Made by a program: the position numbers and the translations under genes. DNA of 6,730 nt, taken from Nitrospirota bacterium (GTDB taxonomy: Bacteria; Nitrospirota; Thermodesulfovibrionia; Thermodesulfovibrionales; SM23-35). Positions 1-5,538 of the stretch are shown one piece after another; the first letter of the stretch is position 1; each line of letters starts with the position of its first letter. The stretch covers positions 1 to 6,730 of the forward strand of contig JAOUJR010000093.1 of NCBI GenBank assembly GCA_029883145.1, given 5' to 3'. The notes beneath the pieces are model-generated. The model was given only the letters and a program-made list of their open reading frames with translations, ran no database searches and was not told the origin of the DNA.

Positions 1-1396
1 AATGTTGGGACGTGATCTCGTTGGTGGCGAGAAGATAGGCATTATAGGACTTGATCGCTCCAAACGCATTCCTTTCGATGCACGGGATCAGCACGAAACC
101 ACCTACTGGGTCACAGGACATGCCGAGGTGATGCTCAAGCGCGATCGCTGCGGAGACCTCAGTAACATCGAGCGAGGCTCCGTTTGCATAGGAAATCATT
201 GCGGCGGCCATGGATGAAGCCACGCCGATTTCACCTTGGCAGCCCACTTCCGCGCCTTCAATGCTCGCATTGTGCTTGCACAAGAACCCAACAAGGCAAG
301 CCGCCAAGAGACCCTTGCGCATAGCGTCCTGGGAAAGCTTCAGATGATGTTTCATCACATATACAAGCGCCGGCATGGTTCCCGCAGAACCAAGGGTAGG
401 GGCTGTGACCGCCAGGCGTCCTGCGGCGTTGCCTTCTGAAACGGCCAAAGCGTAGCTGCTCATTTTTTGCAGGAACCCGTCCGAGATGTTGGCATTCTTG
501 GAGCGTTCGTAGATCCTTTTCGCTTTCCTATGGAACTCGAACGGTCCAGGGAGAAGACCCTCTTCGGTGAGGCCATGCGTCACGCCATCCTCCATAGTCT
601 TGAGGACCCGGTCGAGGTGTGCAAGGACTTCTTTTTCCCCGACTTTCATGATGGCCTTCTCGTTCTCCATCATGATCTCGTGCAGGCTCTTATTGCGTTC
701 ATGTGACAACCGCTTAAATTCCATCATACTGCTGAACGGATGAACTGGCTTTTCCCGAGTCGGCGATGGTTGCCCTTTCCACTGGGAGAAACCTCCTCCT
801 GTGGAGTAATACTCCCTCTCGAAAAGTGTCGTCCCATCCTTACCAACGAGTCGCATGATCATTGTGTTTACGAAGGGGTAGTTATGTTCAATTTTGTCCC
901 AAAGGATTATGTTCTTGCTCACCTCAAAGGTTTTCCCGCTGATCCTCGTCGTATACCTTCGCGTTGTGTCCTGGAGTTCGTCCATCAGTTTTGTGTCGCA
1001 CGTCTCAGGTTTCTGCCCCAAGAGTCCGGCCAAAATGGCTCGGTCGGTGCGGTGCCCTTTGCCCGTGGCGCTCAGGCTGCCAAAAAGCCTGACTTCGATG
1101 GATTGAGCCTTCTCCATGACGTCCTTCGGTAGATTTTCCACGGTTTTCAAAAAATCACCCGAAATCCGCAAGGGTGCGATGGTATGCGAGCTCGATGGCC
1201 CAGGACCAACCTTGAACAGGTCGGTCAGGGAAGTCTGGATCACGCCTTTAGCCGGGGCCATATAACATTTACCCTCAGGCGTGCTTTCAAAGACACTGGA
1301 CGGAATGCCTCTGGCCGAAGTGATATTCGATTTCAACAGCGTGCCAACACCAGCGGAAGAAATCATGGCGATTTTTAAGAAAGTACGGCGATTCAT
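1..1396 (-). CDS. sdaA: L-serine dehydratase (L-serine ammonia-lyase), iron-sulfur type, with Tat-like signal; C-terminus beyond window
   Basis: This enzyme family converts L-serine to pyruvate and ammonia using a [4Fe-4S] cluster. The frame is open for 465 codons from ATG 1396 to the left edge; by comparison with the single-chain E. coli SdaA about 50 residues are missing. The beta-like domain has GPGPSSSHT (64-72), SATGKGHRTD (109-118) and YYSTGGGF (196-203). The alpha-like domain has TAPTLGSAGTMPA (331-343), and the three cluster cysteines are present: C386 in GCQGE, C428 in SCDP and C439 in PCIERN, with the family's usual 42/11 spacing. Residues 1-30 are an extension absent from E. coli SdaA: NRRTFLKIA, a hydrophobic stretch, then ITSA, resembling a twin-arginine export signal. 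The start is supported by AAGGAGGTG at 1401-1409. The gene is GC-richer than its neighbours (33 of 60 bases in 181-240 against 16 of 60 in 3481-3540), suggesting transfer. The assignment is firm; export is inferred. Confidence 0.95.
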   Translation of the reverse strand, partial: MNRRTFLKIAMISSAGVGTLLKSNITSARGIPSSVFESTPEGKCYMAPAKGVIQTSLTDLFKVGPGPSSSHTIAPLRISGDFLKTVENLPKDVMEKAQSIEVRLFGSLSATGKGHRTDRAILAGLLGQKPETCDTKLMDELQDTTRRYTTRISGKTFEVSKNIILWDKIEHNYPFVNTMIMRLVGKDGTTLFEREYYSTGGGFSQWKGQPSPTREKPVHPFSSMMEFKRLSHERNKSLHEIMMENEKAIMKVGEKEVLAHLDRVLKTMEDGVTHGLTEEGLLPGPFEFHRKAKRIYERSKNANISDGFLQKMSSYALAVSEGNAAGRLAVTAPTLGSAGTMPALVYVMKHHLKLSQDAMRKGLLAACLVGFLCKHNASIEGAEVGCQGEIGVASSMAAAMISYANGASLDVTEVSAAIALEHHLGMSCDPVGGFVLIPCIERNAFGAIKSYNAYLLATNEITSQH

Positions 1397-1407
1397 AAAG
1401 CACCTCC

Positions 1408-1560
1408 TTATGGTTTAAACGTTTCTTGGTCCATTTTGATCCTACCCAACGCATGAGGTCCATCAAAACCGACAAGAGATCTTTCTAAAGCGACCTTATC
1501 ATTTTCAACTTTTATTAATAATTCTAGAGGCGATGAGAAAATATGTTGAAGTAATTGCAT
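1408..1560 (-). CDS. Small 50-residue protein or C-terminal remnant upstream of the serine dehydratase gene
   Basis: A complete frame runs from ATG 1560 to a TAA whose last base is 11 bases before the dehydratase ATG and which abuts its Shine-Dalgarno (TAAGGAGGTG). The product begins MQLLQHIFSSPLELLIKVEN and ends with a soluble, charged tail, LVGFDGPHALGRIKMDQETFKP-like in character; I do not recognise the family. There is no signal peptide or membrane helix. Only a weak ribosome site (AGGT, about 12 bases upstream) precedes the ATG, and an in-frame TAA lies three codons before it. The tight junction with the next gene is typical of operon partners. Base composition changes inside the frame: 1501-1560 is very AT-rich (15 of 60 G+C) while 1441-1500 is intermediate (28 of 60). 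So it may be the 3' end of a gene that came in with the dehydratase and was fused to local sequence. A real small protein and a remnant are both possible. Confidence 0.4.
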   Translation of the reverse strand: MQLLQHIFSSPLELLIKVENDKVALERSLVGFDGPHALGRIKMDQETFKP

Positions 1561-1588
1561 CTTTACGAATTACCTGTTGACATCTTTC

Positions 1589-1616
1589 TTGAAAAGAATA
1601 TAGCACATTTTATAAT
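1589..1616 (+). promoter_or_regulatory. Candidate distal plus-strand promoter for the DUF362 gene
   Basis: TTGAAA (1589-1594) and a perfect TATAAT (1611-1616) are separated by 16 bases. A TTGACA at 1577-1582 could serve as an alternative -35 only for a weaker TATAGC (1599-1604). Transcription starting near 1623 would give a leader of roughly 130 bases before the TTG start at 1755. No known riboswitch was recognised in that leader. Confidence 0.4.
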
Positions 1617-1623
1617 TTTTCAA
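1597..1623 (-). promoter_or_regulatory. Candidate minus-strand promoter for the small ORF and sdaA
   Basis: Reading the minus strand, TTGAAA (1623-1618) is followed after 15 bases by TATATT (1602-1597), preceded by TGC, which makes an extended -10. Transcription would begin near 1590, about 30 bases before ATG 1560. The spacer is shorter than the optimum. It overlaps the plus-strand promoter candidate at 1589-1616, so the two could not be occupied at the same time. Confidence 0.35.
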
Positions 1624-1685
1624 AAGATATAAACTCGTTAAAGACAAGCAGCTAAACAGGCGTAATTCAAAAAGCTTCTCTCCTG

Positions 1686-1714
1686 ATGACCAAAGTCTTT
1701 AAACGTGCTATAGT
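1686..1714 (+). promoter_or_regulatory. Candidate proximal promoter with overlapping dyad, upstream of the DUF362 gene
   Basis: ATGACC (1686-1691), a 17-base spacer and TATAGT (1709-1714) with an upstream TGC form an extended -10 promoter about 40 bases before the start codon. The -10 sits inside a dyad, CTATA-gttagt-TATAG (1708-1723), whose outer bases GTGC (1705-1708) and GCAC (1727-1730) also pair, slightly offset. This could be an operator or a 5' hairpin in the transcript. Confidence 0.35.
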
Positions 1715-1754
1715 TAGTTATAGGAAGCACAAGTAAAGAAGGGAGGTTATTAAA

Positions 1755-2657
1755 TTGAATCCGAAAAAAGGAAAATCAAAAATCTCTCTTGTGAAAACCT
1801 CTGACAGGGCTCCTGGAATTAAGAGGGCAATAGACCTTCTCGGTATAAACCCTGTGAAGGGGAGGGATGTGCTCCTTAAGCCAAATTTTAATACTGCTGA
1901 CCCTTTCCCTGGCTCTACTCATAACGAAACTCTTATACATCTGATAGCACATCTGAAAAAGATGGGTGCGAAAAGCATTACCATCGGAGAAAGGAGCGGG
2001 CCACCGGATACATTTAGTGTTCTGAGAGAAAAGGGGATATATGAACTGAGTAAGAATCTTGATGTTGGACTCATAAACTTTGAAGAGCTGCCTCCTGATG
2101 GTTGGGTAAGAATAAAGCCTGAACAGAGTCACTGGAGGAATGGTTTTGATGTAGCCAAGCCTGTTCTTGATTCAAAGTGTATTGTTGCAACATGCTGCCT
2201 GAAGACCCATGGTTACGGTGGTGTATTCACCATGTCTCTGAAGCTGTCAGTCGGAATAACTCATAAAAGGAATATGAATGAGCTCCACTCGTCCTTTTTT
2301 GACATGAGAAAGATGTTAGCAGAGATTAATCAAGCATATAAACCATCGCTCATACTGCTCGATGGGATAGAGGCTTTTGTGGACGGTGGCCCCATGAGAG
2401 GGACGAAGAAGAGGGCTGATGTCATCCTTGCAGGAACTGACAGAATTGCGATAGATGCTGTTGGACTGTCTGTTTTAAAGAAACTCGGTAGCAACGAGGC
2501 AATTATGGAAAAGAAAATCTTTGAGCAGGAACAGATAGCAAGGGCAGTTGAGCTGGGACTCGGTGTAAAAAACCCGGAAGAGATCGAGATAGTAACTGAC
2601 GATGAAGACAGTAAAAGGTATGGAGAAAGAGTAGTAAAAGTACTGATGAAGGGATAA
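1755..2657 (+). CDS. DUF362 domain-containing protein, without ferredoxin domain
   Basis: The 300-residue product matches the DUF362 family, whose biochemical role is mostly unsettled; members often occur in anaerobes and some carry an added 2x[4Fe-4S] ferredoxin domain. Family-like landmarks are KPNFN (42-46), the central CCLKTHGYGGVFTMSLKLSVG block (147-167), LLDGIEAFVDGGPMRG (201-215) and AGTDRIAIDAVG (226-237). Only C142, C147 and C148 are present and no CxxCxxC ferredoxin motif is seen, so this is the stand-alone form. No signal peptide or membrane helix is visible, which suggests a cytoplasmic protein. The start is TTG 1755, chosen because AAGGGAGG (1739-1746) lies 8 bases upstream and no better in-frame ATG precedes the conserved part. 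It is monocistronic, convergent with the adenosyltransferase gene. Family assignment is confident; function is unknown. Confidence 0.85.
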   Translation: MNPKKGKSKISLVKTSDRAPGIKRAIDLLGINPVKGRDVLLKPNFNTADPFPGSTHNETLIHLIAHLKKMGAKSITIGERSGPPDTFSVLREKGIYELSKNLDVGLINFEELPPDGWVRIKPEQSHWRNGFDVAKPVLDSKCIVATCCLKTHGYGGVFTMSLKLSVGITHKRNMNELHSSFFDMRKMLAEINQAYKPSLILLDGIEAFVDGGPMRGTKKRADVILAGTDRIAIDAVGLSVLKKLGSNEAIMEKKIFEQEQIARAVELGLGVKNPEEIEIVTDDEDSKRYGERVVKVLMKG

Positions 2658-2784
2658 ACATAAACGGAGATTTTTAAATGAGTTATGAGATTGTTTCACC
2701 TTTGGTTCACAATGACAGTTCTCCTTATTTCGGCAGTAAAATGGATCATTATTTAAGTTGCTGGAAGAGTCTGCAAAGAAAATA
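2658..2784. other. Convergent intergenic region; no clear terminator
   Basis: The gap separates the 3' ends of the DUF362 and adenosyltransferase genes. It contains the half repeat at 2687-2717. No GC-rich hairpin followed by a T-run was found on either strand, so termination may be Rho-dependent or use the weak repeat structure. Confidence 0.5.
2687..2717 (+). repeat. Half copy of a TGTCATTG/CAATC-type palindromic repeat
   Basis: GAGATTGTTTC at the left end and CACAATGACA at the right end match the right arm of the repeat at 4793-4879, which has GATTGTTTC (4838-4846) and CCAATGACA. The opposite arm is missing here, so this is a partial, diverged copy. It lies in the convergent gap after the DUF362 gene. 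Confidence 0.55.
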
Positions 2785-3351
2785 TCAGTAATCGATTCCT
2801 TTCTGCGGTTCTATGCCCTGTCTGTAAGCATGTTTTATTTCCTTCACTTCTGTAACCGTATGAGCTCTTTTTATCACCTCAGGATGAGCATGTCTGCCAG
2901 TGAGAATGAGGTGCAGAAGCAGTGGTTTATTGTCTATCAAATCGAGCACCTGTGAAAGATCTATTAGCTTTAATTTAAGGGCATTGTTGATCTCATCAAG
3001 TATCACGATATCATAATTTCCTGAAAACATCTTTTCCTTTGCAAGTTTTAAGGCATCCTGAGCATTATCCCTGTGTTCCTTGTGAGTGTATGAGTCTCCC
3101 TTTATTCCGCAAAAACCTTTTCCAGTGAGGTGAAGTTCTACATTTGGTGCAAGCTTCTTTATGCCGTCGATTTCTCCAGAGTACATGTCACCTTTCATAA
3201 AACCTATTATGCACACTTTCATGCCATACCCTGCAGCCCTCAATGCTATACCCAATGCAGAGGTAGTTTTCCCCTTTCCATGGCCTGTGATAACTACTAT
3301 AAGACCAACTTTCTTCTTGGGCTCAAGGACTTTTAGTTCTACTTCATCCAT
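2785..3351 (-). CDS. cobO: ATP:corrinoid adenosyltransferase (CobA/CobO/BtuR family)
   Basis: The enzyme transfers the 5'-deoxyadenosyl group of ATP to Co(I) of a reduced corrinoid, making the adenosyl form in cobalamin synthesis or salvage, in the cytoplasm. With 188 residues it matches the usual family length. It has the P-loop GHGKGKTT (23-30), family-like GFMKGD (50-55) and LTGKGF (75-80), a Walker B-like DIVILDEIN (114-122), LTGRHAHPEVI (140-150), and the family C-terminus ending KHAYRQGIEPQKGIDY. ATG 3351 is preferred; a TTG at 3354 directly before it is equally in frame, and AAAGGG (3361-3366) serves either. It is the last gene of the minus-strand run, about 34 bases after the thioredoxin-reductase-like gene. 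The flavoprotein next door could conceivably supply electrons for Co(II) to Co(I) reduction, but that is speculation. No cobalamin riboswitch was recognised upstream. Confidence 0.93.
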   Translation of the reverse strand: MDEVELKVLEPKKKVGLIVVITGHGKGKTTSALGIALRAAGYGMKVCIIGFMKGDMYSGEIDGIKKLAPNVELHLTGKGFCGIKGDSYTHKEHRDNAQDALKLAKEKMFSGNYDIVILDEINNALKLKLIDLSQVLDLIDNKPLLLHLILTGRHAHPEVIKRAHTVTEVKEIKHAYRQGIEPQKGIDY

Positions 3352-3385
3352 CAAATTGATCCCTTTAAATATTTTCTATGGGTAA

Positions 3386-4282
3386 TTAAAACTCCAGAAG
3401 TCTCTTGTTAATATCTATGGCTGCAACAGCACCTTCTCCTGCAGCGATAATTGCCTGGTCGTTTCCTGTGTTCAGAGGACCTACAATATACATTCCATTT
3501 AGTGACGATTCATAATTACTATTCGTTATAAATTTATGGCTCACTTTATCCCTTTTCAGTGGAAGGTCAGATAAGAATTCATCATTGAGTTTATATCCGA
3601 AATCAGACATAATTGCCTCACATTCTACAAGTTGACCTGTGTTAATCTCAATGGCCTCTATCTTCTCTTCACCAATGATTTTTATTGGCTCGCCTATAAT
3701 CAATCGTATGTTTTTTTCTCTCAATTCTTCTTCATATTCTCGAGGAACTTCAAAGTGATAGGGTATAAGAGTGATGTCCTTTGTAAACATCTCTTTCATG
3801 GCAAAGGCAAGGTGTACTGTTTTTAAGGAGTCTCCTATAATAACCAATCTCTTGCCGGTGGTTCTGTATCCATCACAATCTATACAGGTGAAAAAACTGA
3901 CCCCTAAAAATTTGTGAAGATTCTCTATAGGGGGCAAAATATCATAAACACCTGATGAGACAATAACGAATTTTGAGAGAAACTTATTGTCCCTGGTATA
4001 TACTTTAAAATAATAATTATTTTTTAGAACCTTTGTAACAGGCATCTTTTGGATATGTATATTAAAATTTTGCGCCTGCTCTATACCTATTTCTATAAGC
4101 TCTTTCCCCGAAATGCTTTTTTGTGTGAGAAAATTCTCTATATGCCGAGCATGTCTTGTTCTGCCACCGCCCCTGTCTAAAATAAGAATGTTCCTGTTGT
4201 ATCTTCCGAGATATATGGCTGCTTGCAGACCCCCGGGGCCAGCACCTATAATGATGCAGTCATAAACTTGATTTTCGACCAT
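3386..4282 (-). CDS. Thioredoxin reductase-like FAD-dependent oxidoreductase with atypical NAD(P)H site
   Basis: This 298-residue flavoprotein has the thioredoxin-reductase layout: an FAD-binding Rossmann motif GAGPGG (13-18), HIENF (48-52, matching HIENW/F of the family), and a redox pair C133-I-D-C136 followed by DG, in the same place as CATCDG of E. coli TrxB. The nucleotide-binding half is degenerate. Where TrxB has GGGxxA there is VIIGDSLKTVHLA (147-159), and the arginine-rich NADPH phosphate site (HRRxxxR) is replaced by PYHFEVPRE (174-182). The C-terminal FAD motif reads VGPLNTGND (267-275) instead of the usual GD. It may therefore use NADH, ferredoxin or another donor, as reported for some divergent thioredoxin reductases. 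The start ATG 4282 follows AGAGGTGA, which overlaps the acetyltransferase stop, 10 bases away, implying co-transcription. Family certain; substrate and donor not known, so no gene symbol is given. Confidence 0.85.
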   Translation of the reverse strand: MVENQVYDCIIIGAGPGGLQAAIYLGRYNRNILILDRGGGRTRHARHIENFLTQKSISGKELIEIGIEQAQNFNIHIQKMPVTKVLKNNYYFKVYTRDNKFLSKFVIVSSGVYDILPPIENLHKFLGVSFFTCIDCDGYRTTGKRLVIIGDSLKTVHLAFAMKEMFTKDITLIPYHFEVPREYEEELREKNIRLIIGEPIKIIGEEKIEAIEINTGQLVECEAIMSDFGYKLNDEFLSDLPLKRDKVSHKFITNSNYESSLNGMYIVGPLNTGNDQAIIAAGEGAVAAIDINKRLLEF

Positions 4283-4292
4283 ATTGTCTGTT

Positions 4293-4778
4293 TCACCTCT
4301 CAGGTTTTACATAGACCATGACGACTTTATTGTGCCCTTGCTTATCTTTGCATGCTGCAGAAAGAGTATCTAAGAGGTCTTTTGGAGTTTTCTTCATCTC
4401 CTCAAACCCCAATTCTTTAAAGTAATCTACTAAGTCTGTTATCACGTACACCATGTTTACCGGAGCATAATCAATTAAATGCTTTACTATCACTGATCCT
4501 ATTCCGCGTCTCTTTCTTTCCTCAACAACTATAATACAACCAATCTCATATACTCTCCCTGTTTTTATAAGCCTGCCAAACCCTATGAGTTTTCCATTTT
4601 CAGTAGCAACGACAAATTGACTGTAATGGAGCTTCTCGGTATCGAGATGGCGTTTTTTTAATTTATTTTCAATGAAGCCCATATCTGCTTCAGTCGCATG
4701 TCTTACTCTTACCATTTTGCCTGTAATTTCTGATATGCCTGTACGTATGCCTGTATGTTTTGGTTCTTTCTTTTTCAT
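4293..4778 (-). CDS. GNAT-family N-acetyltransferase (ArgA-like)
   Basis: GNAT proteins transfer an acetyl group from acetyl-CoA to an amine. The 161-residue product has the GNAT fold signature: a VRHATEADMGFIENKL start of the domain (23-40), QFVVATENGKLIGFGRL strands (54-70), the acetyl-CoA pyrophosphate loop RRGIGS (90-95) in EERKRRGIGSVIVKHL, and YFKELGFEE (119-127). The last block resembles the acetyltransferase domain of N-acetylglutamate synthases, but the substrate cannot be read from the sequence. The start is ATG 4778, because AAAGGAGA lies about 5 bases upstream; an in-frame ATG at 4823 would add 15 residues but lies inside the palindromic repeat and has no ribosome site. The gene is followed after 10 bases by the thioredoxin-reductase-like gene. 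No signal peptide is evident. Confidence 0.85.
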   Translation of the reverse strand: MKKKEPKHTGIRTGISEITGKMVRVRHATEADMGFIENKLKKRHLDTEKLHYSQFVVATENGKLIGFGRLIKTGRVYEIGCIIVVEERKRRGIGSVIVKHLIDYAPVNMVYVITDLVDYFKELGFEEMKKTPKDLLDTLSAACKDKQGHNKVVMVYVKPER

Positions 4779-4792
4779 AATGTCTCCTTTTC

Positions 4793-4879
4793 TGTCATTG
4801 TGAGGTCGCATCGACGGAAGCAATCTCTAAAAAACAGGATTGTTTCGTCGCCCGATTTAATCGGACTCACCCAATGACA
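4793..4879. repeat. Imperfect palindromic intergenic repeat (REP/MITE-like)
   Basis: The 87-base element begins TGTCATTG (4793-4800) and ends with its exact complement CAATGACA (4872-4879). Inner arms CGACGGAAGCAATC (4812-4825) and GATTGTTTCGTCG (4838-4850) also pair with small mismatches, around a short A-rich centre. The right arm contains its own hairpin, CCGAT-tta-ATCGG (4852-4864), absent from the left arm. From memory, TGTCATTGCGAGG...GAAGCAATCTC repeats of this kind are scattered in several environmental bacterial genomes. It fills the gap between the endonuclease III and acetyltransferase genes and could fold in the transcript. Confidence 0.75.
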
Positions 4880-4905
4880 TTTCGAGAGATTTGAGCAATT
4901 TATAA

Positions 4906-5538
4906 TTATAGAGTATTCGATGGACATATATCGTAGAGGACACATTCATGGTGTTTTGGCTTTTTAGCCTGACATATCTTTCTTCCGTGGAGTATTAAGA
5001 GATGGGACAAATTTCCCCATTCTCCTTTAGGGGTTATAGACATGAGGTCCTTTTCTATCTTGACAGGATCCTCATATTTCGTAAGACCAAGCCGGTACGA
5101 AAGCCTTTTGACATGTGTGTCTACCGCAATTCCCTCATTGATGCCATATGCACTGGAAAGTAATATATTTGCAGTCTTCCGGGCAACACCCGGTAGCTGT
5201 GTGAGTTCATCCATTGTCTTTGGAACCTTTGAATCAAATCTTTCCACGATCATCTTTGCAGCATTCTGAATATTCTTAGCCTTGGTCTTATAGAAGTTTA
5301 TGGAACTTACATCCTTCTGGAGTATCCCGAGAGGGACATCTGCATAATCTTTAACTGATTTATATTTTTTAAAAAGGCTCTCTGTTACCCTGTTCACATG
5401 GACATCAGTGGCCTGTGCCGAAAGAATTGTGGCAACGAGAAGATCAAAAGGAGTTCTGAAGTTGAGAGCTGTTTTTGGCTCTGGATAATCTTTCCTCAGA
5501 CGGTTTATGATTTCCACTATTTTATCTTGAATCTTCAC
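4906..5538 (-). CDS. nth: Endonuclease III, DNA glycosylase/AP lyase, with altered Fe-S ligand
   Basis: Nth removes oxidised pyrimidines from DNA and cleaves the abasic site. The 210 residues match the usual length. The helix-hairpin-helix LPGVARKTAN (115-124) carries the catalytic lysine K121, and VDTHV (139-143) carries the catalytic aspartate D140; LSAQATD (39-45) is also typical. The C-terminal [4Fe-4S] loop normally reads C-x6-C-x2-C-x5-C. Here it is C189-x6-H196-x2-C199-x5-C205, so the second cysteine is histidine (codon CAC at 4951-4953). The start is GTG 5538, overlapping the HAD stop by four bases (GTGA); GAAGGAGGG just upstream supports this, and translational coupling is likely. 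The protein ends six residues past the last cysteine pair region, without truncation. The assignment as Nth is firm; whether the cluster is kept is open. Confidence 0.95.
   Translation of the reverse strand: MKIQDKIVEIINRLRKDYPEPKTALNFRTPFDLLVATILSAQATDVHVNRVTESLFKKYKSVKDYADVPLGILQKDVSSINFYKTKAKNIQNAAKMIVERFDSKVPKTMDELTQLPGVARKTANILLSSAYGINEGIAVDTHVKRLSYRLGLTKYEDPVKIEKDLMSITPKGEWGNLSHLLILHGRKICQAKKPKHHECVLYDICPSNTL

Noticed and set aside
2..1378. Several plus-strand open frames of 64-130 codons opposite the serine dehydratase
   Set aside because: They lie wholly antisense to a 465-codon frame with clear family motifs, and none shows a recognisable domain or ribosome site.
1397..1754. Riboswitch, tRNA or CRISPR in the longest gene-poor stretch
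   Set aside because: No cloverleaf, regular repeat-spacer pattern or known aptamer core was found; only promoter-like elements and the 50-codon frame can be supported.
2678..2791. 37-codon plus-strand frame after the DUF362 gene, with a weak CGGAGA upstream
   Set aside because: About a quarter of it is the half palindromic repeat and its end overlaps the adenosyltransferase stop; no family resemblance.
3349..3354. TTG 3354 as the adenosyltransferase start
   Set aside because: It is followed immediately by ATG in frame; both share the same ribosome site, so the ATG was preferred. The difference is one residue.
4776..4823. Longer GNAT start at ATG 4823, adding 15 residues
   Set aside because: The extra codons fall largely in the palindromic repeat and lack a Shine-Dalgarno, whereas ATG 4778 has AAAGGAGA at proper spacing.
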